NCBI GenBank assembly: GCA_023150455.1
Contig: JAKLKW010000025.1
Span: 1-37,724, forward strand
DNA from: Alphaproteobacteria bacterium
GTDB taxonomy: Bacteria > Pseudomonadota > Alphaproteobacteria > JAEULC01
Reading direction: 5' to 3'
Length of the DNA: 37,724 nt
Shown: piece by piece, positions 1 through 7,559 of the stretch
Layout: each line of letters opens with the position of its first letter
How positions within the stretch are numbered: position 1 is the first letter of the stretch
Notes under the pieces: generated by a model
The model's database searches: none
What the model was told of the DNA's origin: nothing
The model's input: only the letters and a program-made list of their open reading frames with translations
Position numbers and translations under genes: made by a program

Positions 1-44
1 CGCGCGCGTCTACATTTGAACCGGCGGCCGGATCAGCGGCCGCC
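1..44. repeat. Partial REPIN-like palindromic element (second hairpin complete)
   Basis: Bases 23-30 (GGCGGCCG) and 37-44 (CGGCCGCC) are perfect inverted arms around the loop GATCAG. A 12-base spacer (11-22) precedes them. Bases 1-10 match the right arm of the first hairpin of the same element seen complete at 20124-20183. The window thus begins just after the first hairpin's loop. It differs from the 20 kb copies only at a few spacer and arm positions. Confidence 0.75.
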
Positions 45-374
45 GATCGGCCGGCGGGCGGGCGCGAGCTGCACCACATGGCGTTCGCGGTCGGCACGCT
101 CGACCAGGTCTTCCGCGCGCGCGAGCACCTGAAGGCCCACGGCGTGAAGATCGAGTTCGAGGGCCGAAGGCGCGCCGGCTGCCAGGTCGCCGTCGAGTTC
201 CGCGATCCCGACGGGCACTTCCTGGAGATCTACTGGGGCCTCGACCAGGTCGGCCCCGACGGTCGCGTGCGCCCGCCCGAGGAATGGCGGGAATGCTTCT
301 CGCTGGAAGACGCCGTCAAGGACGCGCCGCCCGGGCAGGACACGGCGCTGGGCGGAGGGATGGTCGCGGAGTGA
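1..374 (+). CDS. VOC (glyoxalase/dioxygenase fold) family protein, C-terminal part
   Basis: The frame is open from base 3 to the TGA at 372-374; the start lies outside the window. Seen: from about base 66 the translation (ELHHMAFAV, then FRDPDGHFLEIYWG) is the second beta-alpha-beta-beta-beta module of a vicinal-oxygen-chelate protein. The HH and the E of HFLEIYWG match metal-ligand positions of that fold. The tail (DQVGPDGRVRPPEEWR) resembles VOC proteins related to extradiol dioxygenases and glyoxalases. Bases 1-44, upstream of this module and in the same frame, are a palindromic repeat that translates to an Ala-rich stretch with no stop. The gene is therefore either interrupted in frame by the repeat in the linker between its two modules, or is a 5'-truncated remnant. 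The ATG at 78 lies inside the module and is unlikely to be a true start. The substrate cannot be told. Confidence 0.7.
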   Translation, partial: RASTFEPAAGSAAADRPAGGRELHHMAFAVGTLDQVFRAREHLKAHGVKIEFEGRRRAGCQVAVEFRDPDGHFLEIYWGLDQVGPDGRVRPPEEWRECFSLEDAVKDAPPGQDTALGGGMVAE

Positions 375-393
375 GGTAACGTCGGCGCCCTTT

Positions 394-1097
<704 letters not shown>

Positions 1098-1101
<4 letters not shown>

Positions 1102-1859
1102 GGCGCGGCGACGCCGAGATAGGCGGCGATCACGGCGGCATCCGCGCGGATCTCGGCCGCGGTGCCTTCCGCCAGCTTGCGGCCGGACTCCAGCACGATG
1201 ACGTGGTCGCTGACGGCCATGACCAGCTTCATGTCGTGCTCGACCAGGATCACCGTCACGCCGCCGGCCGCGATCTGCTGGATCAGCCGGTCGATCTCGG
1301 CGGTCTCGGTCGGGTTGAGGCCGGCAGCGGGCTCGTCGAGCAGCAGCAGGCGCGGCTCGCCCGCGAGCGCGCGCGCGATCTCCAGCCGCTTCATCGCGCC
1401 ATAGGGCAGCGCGCCGGCTTGCGTGCCGGCGGCGTCGCCGAGCCCGACCTTCGCCAGCAGCGCATCGGCGCCGGCGCGCGCGGCGCGGTCGGCCGCGGCG
1501 ACCGACTTCCAGCCGACCAGCGACGGCAGCAGGCGGCGGTCGAGCTGCCGGTGCCGCCCGACCATCACGTTCTCGGCCGCGGTCATGTCGGCGAAGATCT
1601 GCGGCGTCTGGAAGGTGCGGCCGACGCCGCGCGCCGCCAGCTCGTGCGGCTTGAGGCCCGCGACGTCGTCGCCGTCCAGGCGGATGCGCCCGCCGCTCGG
1701 CGCATAGACGCCGGCGATCAGGTTGAACAGCGTCGTCTTGCCGGCGCCGTTCGGGCCGATGATCGAGTGGATGCGCCCCGCCGGCAGCGCGAAGCTGACG
1801 TCGGCGACGGCGACGACGCCGCCGAAGCTCTTGGTCAGGTGAACGACCTCGAGCAGCAT
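1098..1859 (-). CDS. livG: Liv-type ABC transporter ATP-binding protein LivG
   Basis: This 253-aa ATPase is the second of the importer's pair. The start at 1859 gives MLLEVVHLTKSFGG, the normal LivG N-terminus. The frame stays open further upstream, but that part only shadows livM. Seen: Walker A GPNGAGKTT, LLLDEPAAGLNP Walker B, the VEHDM H-loop, and the insertion around VGRTFQTPQIFADMTAAENV that marks LivG. The signature motif is degenerate: LPYGAMKRLEIARAL replaces the usual LSYGQQRRLEIARAL, a common kind of LivG variation. Its ATG shares one base with the livM stop (TGATG) and its own stop overlaps the livF start. The gene itself is intact despite the lesion in livM upstream, so polarity from the livM stop could still lower its expression. 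Confidence 0.93.
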
Positions 1860-2782
1860 CAGCGCCGCCACAGGCGCGCGAGCGTCGGCACGAGTCCCTT
1901 GGGCAGGAAGATCATGATGCCCATCAGGATCGCGCCGAGCGTCATCATCTCGTAGTCGTGGAAGGTCGCGATCAGCTGCGGCAGCGCGGTCAGGATCGCG
2001 GCGCCGACCACCGCGCCGAAGGTGGACGCCATGCCGCCGAGGACGACCATGGTGACGAGCTCGACCGATTGCAGGAACCCCGCCTTGGTCGGCGTGATGA
2101 AGCCCGCGTAGTGCGCGAACAGGCTGCCGGCGAGGCTCGCGAACAGGGCCGAGATCACGAACACCATCGCCTTGTGCCGCGCCACGTCGACGCCCGAGGT
2201 CGCGGCCGCGACCTCCGAGGCGTTGAGCGCGCGCAGCGCCCGGCCGAGCGGCGAGCGGGCGAGGTTGAGGCTGACCCAGGCGGCGATCCACAAGAGGGCG
2301 CCGACCGCCCAGTACCATTGCCATTCGCCCGCCAGCGACGCGCCGGCGACGCTCAGGGGCGGCACCGGCATGCCGTCCGGGCCGCCGGTCAGCCGCGTCT
2401 CCTGCGTCAGCACGATCGACACGATGATGCCGAGCCCCAGCGTGGCCATCGCCAACTAATGGCCGCGCAGCCGGAGGATCGGCCGCGCGACCGCGAAGGC
2501 GAGGCAGCCGCTGCCGGCGAGCCCGGCCGCGATGCCGAGCAGCGGCGGCCAGCCGTAGGTGGCGGTCAGGATCGCCGAGGCGTAGGCGCCGATGCCGAAG
2601 AACCCGGCATGGCCCAGGCTGATCTGCCCGGCGTAGCCGACCAGCAGGTTGAGGCCGATGCAGGCGATGGCGTTGAGGCCGATCAGCACCGCCACGTTCA
2701 GGTAGTAGGTGTTGGGCAGCAGGAAGGGCAGCACCGCGATGACCAGCGCGAGCGCGACCAGGCCGATGCGACCGCCGTCCAT
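1859..2782 (-). pseudogene. livM: livM permease gene interrupted by one in-frame amber codon
   Basis: This encodes the second membrane subunit of the Liv importer. Reading from ATG 2782, 108 codons give a normal LivM N-terminus (several hydrophobic helices, then GYAGQISLGHAGFFGIGAY) up to RLRGH. A TAG follows at 2458-2456, and the same frame then continues LAMATLGLGIIVS to a TGA at 1861-1859. Intact LivM proteins read RGHYLAMATLG at this point, so one base change from TAC or TAT to TAG explains the break with no frameshift. The total, about 307 codons, is the family's usual length, and the rest shows no decay. The second half could restart at TTG 2455 or the ATG two codons on, but two half-permeases are unlikely to work. 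Alternatives are a recent null mutation, amber suppression or a sequencing/assembly error. Confidence 0.85.
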
Positions 2783-2792
2783 CGCCGCGCGC

Positions 2793-3668
2793 TCAGACGC
2801 GTTCCGACGCGCGCGCGCCGACCAGGCCGCTCGGCCGGAAGCACAGCACGAGCAGGATCAGCACGAAGGCGAGCGCGTCCTTGTAGGCCGAGGAAACGAA
2901 TCCCGCGCCCATCGCCTCGGCCACGCCGAGCACGAGGCCGCCGACGATGGCGCCGACGCCGCTGCCCATGCCGCCGAGAATCGCGGCGCAGAAGCCCTTG
3001 AGGCCCAGCATGACGCCGGCGTCGTAGGAGGTCAGCGTGATCGGCGTCACCAGCACGCCGCCCATGGCGCCGAGAAAGGCCGACAGTGCGAAGCACAGCG
3101 TCATCACGGCGCGCGTCTCGATGCCGACCAGCTGCGCCGCGAGCCGGTTGTTGGCCGTCGCCAGCACCGCCTTGCCCAGCACGGTGCGGCCGAAGAACCA
3201 GGCGAGCGCCAGCACGGCCAAGAGCGAGACGCCCAGGACCCACAGGCTCTGCGGCAGGAAGCTCGCGCCCATGACGCGGATCGGCTCGTCGCCGCTGAAC
3301 GGCGCCAGCGTGTGGAAATTGCGGTCCCACACGACCTGGGCCACGCCGCGCAGGAAGATCGAGGCGCCGATCGTGATCACGATCAGCGCCACGACCGAGG
3401 CGTCGCGCGCCGGCGCGATCGCCAGGCGCTCCAGCGCCACGCCGACCGCGACCGCGAGCAGGATCGCCGCCGGCGCCGCGACCCAGATCGGCGCGCCGGC
3501 GTCGACCAGGTACACCGTCGCCATGCCGCCGATCATGACGAACTCGCCCTGGGCGAAGTTGATCACGTGGCTGGCATTGTAGATCAGCGTGAACCCCAGC
3601 GCGACCAGCGCATAGATCGCGCCGACCGTGAGACCCGAGAAGAGGAACTGCAGGATGGTGCTGAGCAT
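2793..3668 (-). CDS. livH: Liv-type ABC transporter permease LivH
   Basis: This 291-aa integral membrane permease forms the channel with LivM. Seen: multiple hydrophobic helices from the N-terminus (MLSTILQFLFSGLTVGAIYALVALG would begin helix 1), the conserved NFAQGEFVMIGG region near residue 40, and the LGGMGSGVGAIVGGLVLG segment near residue 240 that contacts the ATPases. The length is typical. The stop lies 10 bases before the livM ATG. The gap to livK upstream (161 bases) is filled by a large palindromic repeat, so livHMGF expression probably depends on read-through from livK. Confidence 0.93.
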   Translation of the reverse strand: MLSTILQFLFSGLTVGAIYALVALGFTLIYNASHVINFAQGEFVMIGGMATVYLVDAGAPIWVAAPAAILLAVAVGVALERLAIAPARDASVVALIVITIGASIFLRGVAQVVWDRNFHTLAPFSGDEPIRVMGASFLPQSLWVLGVSLLAVLALAWFFGRTVLGKAVLATANNRLAAQLVGIETRAVMTLCFALSAFLGAMGGVLVTPITLTSYDAGVMLGLKGFCAAILGGMGSGVGAIVGGLVLGVAEAMGAGFVSSAYKDALAFVLILLVLCFRPSGLVGARASERV

Positions 3669-3683
3669 GTTCTCGGACGTTCC

Positions 3684-3796
3684 GCGCCGGCCCTCAACCT
3701 CCCAACGCTGCGCGTCGGGCCCCTTCCTCTCCCGCTAACGCGGGCGAGAGATCATGGACCCTCGCCCACCGAAGGTGGGAGGGAGAGGGCCGGCGC
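3684..3796. repeat. 113-bp intergenic palindromic element with 12-bp terminal inverted repeats
   Basis: Its ends are perfect inverted repeats: GCGCCGGCCCTC at 3684-3695 and GAGGGCCGGCGC at 3785-3796. Inside are two further hairpins, CCCGC-TAAC-GCGGG near 3732-3745 and CCCACC-GAA-GGTGGG near 3767-3781. The element fills almost all of the livK-livH gap. It has no protein-coding content. It may attenuate transcription between the highly expressed binding-protein gene and the permeases, as such intergenic hairpins do in other Liv/His-type operons. Confidence 0.65.
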
Positions 3797-3829
3797 AGGA
3801 CGGGCAATCAGCGACGCCGCAACATCCAA

Positions 3830-4975
3830 TCAGTACAGCAGCCGCCAGGTGCCGTTCTTCACCTCGACCATGCGGAAGGACTTGGCGTCGACGCCGTTGT
3901 GGTCCTTGGCGCTCATGGTGAAGATGCCGGTCACGCCGACCAGGTTCTTGGTGCTCTCGAGCGCGTCGCGCACCTTGGCCTTGTCGGTGGTGCCGGCGCG
4001 CTTGATCGCGTCCTGCATCAACAGCAGCGCGTCGTAGGCGTAGCCGGCGAAGGTCGAGGGGTCCTCGTTGTACTTGGCCTTGTAGGCCTCGGCGAAGGCG
4101 ATGCCCGGGGCCTTCTGCTTGTCGCGGTCGGGCAGGAGCTTCGCCACCAGCACCGGCTCGGCCGGCAGGCGCACGCCCTCGGCGGCCTTGCCCGAGCCCT
4201 TGATCCACTGCGCGGAGGCGGAGCCGTGGTTGTGGTAGAAGGCCGACTTGAGGCCGAGCTGCGCGAAGTTCTTGGTCACCACGACCGACGCGGCGCCGAA
4301 GCCGCAATAGAGCACGGCGTCGACATTGGCGTTCTTGATCTTGGTGAGCTGCGGCGTCATGTCGCTGTCGGCCGCGCCGTGCGTCTCGTCGGCGGCGATC
4401 GTCAGGTTGTGCGTCTTCGCGAGCGCCCGCGCGTTGTCGGTGCAGGACTTGTCGAAGCCGCCGCTGCCGGCGATCAGACCGATCTTGCTCATGGCGCGCT
4501 GCTTGATGTCGATATAGACCTTCTCGACCGCCGTGCGGTCGGTCTGCGGCACCTTGAAGATCCACTTCTTCACCGGCTCGACGATCACCGATGCGCCGCC
4601 CAGCGAGACGAAGGGCACGCCCGCGCGCTCGACCTCGGGCGCCATCGCCATGGTCTCGCCGGTCGTCGAGCCGCCGATGATGAAGTCCACGTTGTCCTGC
4701 GCGATCAGGCGCTTCGCGAAGTTCGCCGCATCCGCCGCGGCGCCGTTGGTCTCGTACAGCACCAGGTCGATCTTGCGCCCCAGCACACCGCCCGCGCCGT
4801 TGATCTTCTCGACGTAGAGGCGCAGCACCTTGGCCTCGGGATCGCCCAGGAAGGCAGGTCCCCCCTGCGTCGCCAGCACCGCGCCCAGCTTGATCGGCTT
4901 GTCCTGCGCCACCGCCGCGGCCGCGCCGAGCAGCAGGGCCATCCCGGCCAGCAATAACGATTTCCCCCGCAGCAT
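3830..4975 (-). CDS. Periplasmic substrate-binding protein of the Liv-type ABC importer
   Basis: This 381-aa type I periplasmic binding protein (LivJ/LivK, Peripla_BP_6 family) delivers ligand to LivHMGF. Seen: a signal peptide (MLRGKSLLLAG then a leucine/alanine core, likely cleaved after AVA at about residue 23), then PIKLGAVLATQGGPAFLGDPEAKVL and GGVLGRKIDLVLYETNGAAADAANFAKRLI, the two N-lobe hallmarks. FIIGGSTTGETMAMAPEVERAGVPFVSLGGA is the hinge region. The start is supported by a GGGGAGAG ribosome site about 8 bases upstream. It is the first gene of the minus-strand transport operon, and a promoter-like region with a palindrome lies at 5019-5047. The ligand is unknown; aromatic acids are a reasonable guess from the adjacent locus. 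Confidence 0.9.
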   Translation of the reverse strand: MLRGKSLLLAGMALLLGAAAAVAQDKPIKLGAVLATQGGPAFLGDPEAKVLRLYVEKINGAGGVLGRKIDLVLYETNGAAADAANFAKRLIAQDNVDFIIGGSTTGETMAMAPEVERAGVPFVSLGGASVIVEPVKKWIFKVPQTDRTAVEKVYIDIKQRAMSKIGLIAGSGGFDKSCTDNARALAKTHNLTIAADETHGAADSDMTPQLTKIKNANVDAVLYCGFGAASVVVTKNFAQLGLKSAFYHNHGSASAQWIKGSGKAAEGVRLPAEPVLVAKLLPDRDKQKAPGIAFAEAYKAKYNEDPSTFAGYAYDALLLMQDAIKRAGTTDKAKVRDALESTKNLVGVTGIFTMSAKDHNGVDAKSFRMVEVKNGTWRLLY

Positions 4976-5018
4976 GACGCTCTCCCCCTTTGTTTCTCGC
5001 GGTTGATTCTGGCGTCAG

Positions 5019-5047
5019 GCTATATCACGCGCGTGACGCGGTAAACC
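5019..5047 (-). promoter_or_regulatory. Candidate livK promoter with 12-bp palindrome
   Basis: On the minus strand a -10-like TATAGC (5024-5019) is preceded directly by the perfect palindrome TCACGCGCGTGA (5036-5025). A loose -35 (GGTTTA/TTTACC, 5047-5040) lies 15-17 bases further up. The palindrome would sit between the two boxes, where a repressor could block transcription. Which regulator binds is unknown. Confidence 0.4.
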
Positions 5048-5062
5048 GCCACGACGGCGGTT
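5044..5062 (-). terminator. Hairpin at the end of the flavin reductase gene
   Basis: AACCGCC (5044-5050) and GGCGGTT (5056-5062) form a 7-bp stem with a 5-base loop, and GTA/TAC can extend it with one bulge. It overlaps the stop codon of the flavin reductase gene and lacks a clear T-run, so termination is only plausible. It separates the reductase from the transport operon on the same strand. Confidence 0.35.
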
Positions 5063-5561
5063 ACAGCGCGCTGGCGACGCCGTACTGGCCGGCGAAATAC
5101 AGCAGCTCCTGCCCGGGACTCTGGGCGAAGCGCTCGACCTCGCCGACCAGGATGAGGTGATCGCCGCCGCTGTAGCGGTGGCGCGTGCTGCACTCGAAGC
5201 GGGCGATGCAGCCCTGCAGCAGCGGCACGCCGCCGATGCCGCGGTCGACCGCGACGCCGTCGAAGCGCTCGGCCGGCGCGCCGGCGAAGCGCCGCGCCAG
5301 CTCGATCTGGTCCGCAGCCAGCACGTTCACGGCGAATCGCTCCGCATGCACGAAGGCCTCGTACAGCGATCCCGCGCGGTCGATGCTCCAGAGGATCAGC
5401 GGCGGATCGAGCGACACCGAATTGAAGGAGTTGACGGTCATGCCCACGTTGCGCCCGTCCGCCGTGACCGCGGTCACGACCGTGACGCCGGTGACGAAGC
5501 GGCCGAGGGCGAGGCGAAAGGCGCGGGCGACGGGCTCGGGGGCCTTGGCGTTGGATGTCAT
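5061..5561 (-). CDS. Flavin reductase family protein (HpaC/RutF-like)
   Basis: The product is about 166 aa from ATG 5561; an in-frame ATG at 5603 would add 14 residues with no better ribosome site. Seen: FVTGVTVVTA near the N-terminus and GMTVNSFNSVSLDPPLILWS, the FMN-binding signature of the flavin_reduct domain, then FAVNVLAADQIELARRF and a C-terminal GDHLILVGEV. Family members reduce FMN or FAD with NAD(P)H and hand it to a partner oxygenase. No separate two-component oxygenase is encoded nearby. Possible recipients are a distant enzyme or the flavin enzymes of the plus-strand cluster. It is transcribed divergently from the NicX-like gene, and the two share a 146-base intergenic region. 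Confidence 0.85.
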   Translation of the reverse strand: MTSNAKAPEPVARAFRLALGRFVTGVTVVTAVTADGRNVGMTVNSFNSVSLDPPLILWSIDRAGSLYEAFVHAERFAVNVLAADQIELARRFAGAPAERFDGVAVDRGIGGVPLLQGCIARFECSTRHRYSGGDHLILVGEVERFAQSPGQELLYFAGQYGVASAL

Positions 5562-5644
5562 TGCGTCGCATTCAAGCACAGGTCGCCGGACTCGCGCATC
5601 CACGAGAGTCGCACGTCCGGGGAGCGCGGCCGGCGGCGAGATAT

Positions 5645-5673
5645 TTTACACATAAAGCATTGCGCGCTATAGT
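5645..5673 (+). promoter_or_regulatory. Sigma-70-type promoter of the catabolic operon
   Basis: TTTACA (5645-5650), a 17-base spacer and TATAGT (5668-5673) make a strong match to the housekeeping consensus. The expected start is near 5680, giving a leader of about 28 bases to the ATG at 5708. The region is AT-richer than its surroundings. TTTA-CACA-TAAA across the -35 is a short inverted repeat that a MarR-type protein could recognise; the regulator encoded at 13427 is the obvious candidate. Confidence 0.6.
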
Positions 5674-5707
5674 GACGGTGGACCGGCGCGCGGGGGAGAG
5701 CGGATCG

Positions 5708-6754
5708 ATGCTGGCCGACCGCATCGAGGCGAAATGGATCGACGCGTTCACCGAGGTCTTCGCGCTTTGCCGCGTGGCCGAGGGCGAGGCGGCGGCGATC
5801 CTGTCCGAGACCCAGTCGCGCGCCGTCAACGTCCATCTGGCCGAGCTGGCCCTGCTGCGCCTGGGTGCGCGCCCGTTCCACGTGATGCTGCCCTCGCCGC
5901 CGCAGACCGCGCCCGCCGCGGTGCGCTCGACCGGCGCGTCCGCCGCCGTGCAGGGGCTCAAGCCCGTGGTCACGGCCTTGTCGCAGGCCGGCTTCGTCGC
6001 CGACCTGACGGTCGAGGGCATGCTGCATGCGCCCGAGCTCACGGACATCCTCGCGGGCGGCGCACGGCTGCTGATGGTCAGCAACGAGCATCCGGAGGCG
6101 CTCGAGCGCCTCGCCCCCGATCCGGCCCTCGCCGACAAGGTCAAGGCGGGCATCAAGCGGCTCAAATCCGCCCGGCGCATGCGCGTCACCTCGCCGTCCG
6201 GCACCGATCTCGACGTCGCGCTCGACGGTGCCGTGCCCGGCGGCGTGTGGGGCTGGTGCGACCGCGCCGGCACGGTCGCGCACTGGCCCGGGGGCCTGTG
6301 CCTGTGCTTCCCGCGCGCCGGCGCCGTCAACGGCCGTATCGCGATGGCGCCGGGCGACGCCAACCTGACCTTCAAGCGCTACCTCGAAACGCCGGTCACG
6401 ATGACGGTCGTCGACGACCACGTCACCGCGATCGAGGGCGCGGGCAGCGACGCGGCGATGATGCGCGACTATTTCGCGGCCTGGAACGACCGTGCCGCCT
6501 ACGCCGTGTCGCATGTCGGCTGGGGCATGAACCCGCGCGCGCGCTGGGAAGCGCTCGCCATGTACGACAAGCGCGACACCAACGGCACCGAGCTGCGCGC
6601 GGTCGCCGGCAATTTCCTCTACTCGACCGGCGCCAACGAGACCGCGGGGCGCTTCACGCTCGGGCATTTCGACCTGCCGATGCGCGATTGCACGGTCAAG
6701 CTGGACGATGTCGCCGTGGTCGAGGCCGGCAAGCTCATGGGAGACTTGAAATGA
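5708..6754 (+). CDS. NicX-like 2,5-dihydroxypyridine 5,6-dioxygenase family protein
   Basis: This 348-aa protein has the M29-peptidase-like fold of NicX, the iron(II) dioxygenase that opens 2,5-dihydroxypyridine to N-formylmaleamate in nicotinate degradation. Seen: SHVGWGMNPRARW (about 268-280), GNFLYSTGAN (301-310) and GHFDLPMRDC (319-328), which align with the same stretches of Pseudomonas putida NicX as I recall it. The iron ligands reported there (His265, His318, Asp320) fall on His269, His320 and Asp322 here. ATG 5708 follows a GGGGGAGAG ribosome site; the frame is open further upstream but without family similarity. It is the first gene of the plus-strand catabolic run. No NicC-type hydroxylase or NicF-type amidase is in the window, so a different N-heteroaromatic or aminophenol-like substrate is quite possible. 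Confidence 0.8.
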   Translation: MLADRIEAKWIDAFTEVFALCRVAEGEAAAILSETQSRAVNVHLAELALLRLGARPFHVMLPSPPQTAPAAVRSTGASAAVQGLKPVVTALSQAGFVADLTVEGMLHAPELTDILAGGARLLMVSNEHPEALERLAPDPALADKVKAGIKRLKSARRMRVTSPSGTDLDVALDGAVPGGVWGWCDRAGTVAHWPGGLCLCFPRAGAVNGRIAMAPGDANLTFKRYLETPVTMTVVDDHVTAIEGAGSDAAMMRDYFAAWNDRAAYAVSHVGWGMNPRARWEALAMYDKRDTNGTELRAVAGNFLYSTGANETAGRFTLGHFDLPMRDCTVKLDDVAVVEAGKLMGDLK

Positions 6755-6767
6755 TTCGGGGCTGGGC

Positions 6768-7559
6768 ATGAGCATCGTCCCCTTCGCGATCTTCGCCGGC
6801 GACCGCGGCGCGCCGGTGCTGTTCCTGCACGGCATCGGCGGCAACGCCGAGCTGTGGCGTCCGCAGCTCGACGCGCTCGGCTCCGCCCATCGCTGCATCG
6901 CGTGGAACATGCCGGGCTACGGCAGGACGACCTCGCCCTTGCCCGAGATGACGTTCCCCGCCCTGGCCGCGGCCGCCGGAAGGCTGCTCGACCGTTGCGG
7001 CTTCAAGGCGGCGCATGTCGTCGGCCACTCCATGGGCGGCATGGTGGCGCTGGAGTTCGCCGCCACGTGGCCCGAGCGCGTGTCGAGCCTGGTCCTGTCC
7101 GGCAGCTCGGCCGCCTTCGGCAAGAGCGACGGGACCTGGCAGGCCGAGTTCCTGGCGCAGCGCCTGAAGCCGCTCGACGAAGGGCGCGGCATGGCGGGCA
7201 TCGCCGGCGAGGTGGTCGACGGGCTTCTGGGCGACACGCCCGACCCGGCGGCGCGCGCCGCGCTGGTCGCGTCCATGGCGGCGATCCCCGAGCCCGTCTA
7301 TCGCGCCGCGCTCAAGTGCCTGGTGACGTTCGATCGCCGCGACGCGCTGGCCGGGCTCGGGATGCCGACGCTGCTGATCGCGGGCGGACGCGACAAGGTG
7401 GCGCCGCCCGAGCTGATGCGCCGCATGGCCGAGCGCATCGCGGGCGCGCAGTACGTCGAGATCCCCGGTGCCGGGCACCTCGCCAACCTCGAGCAGCCGG
7501 CGGCTTTCAACGCCAAGCTGGCCGCGTTCCTCGACGCGCAGCGGAAGCAGGCGGCATGA
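6768..7559 (+). CDS. Alpha/beta hydrolase (NicD/PcaD-like)
   Basis: This 263-aa cytoplasmic alpha/beta-hydrolase carries the oxyanion HGIGG (21-25), the nucleophile elbow GHSMGG with Ser88, Asp209 (AGGRDKV) and His237 (GAGHLAN) as the catalytic triad. The fold covers enol-lactone hydrolases, C-C ring-fission hydrolases, the deformylase NicD and the aminoacrylate hydrolase RutD. Immediately downstream of a NicX-like dioxygenase the most economical guess is hydrolysis of its ring-opened product, as NicD does with N-formylmaleamate. That is inference from position, not from diagnostic residues. It begins 13 bases after the dioxygenase and its stop overlaps the next gene's ATG by four bases. Confidence 0.85.
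   Translation: MSIVPFAIFAGDRGAPVLFLHGIGGNAELWRPQLDALGSAHRCIAWNMPGYGRTTSPLPEMTFPALAAAAGRLLDRCGFKAAHVVGHSMGGMVALEFAATWPERVSSLVLSGSSAAFGKSDGTWQAEFLAQRLKPLDEGRGMAGIAGEVVDGLLGDTPDPAARAALVASMAAIPEPVYRAALKCLVTFDRRDALAGLGMPTLLIAGGRDKVAPPELMRRMAERIAGAQYVEIPGAGHLANLEQPAAFNAKLAAFLDAQRKQAA

Noticed and set aside
3731-3745. Rho-independent terminator after livK
   Set aside because: The hairpin has no T-run on either strand and is part of a larger repeat inside an operon.
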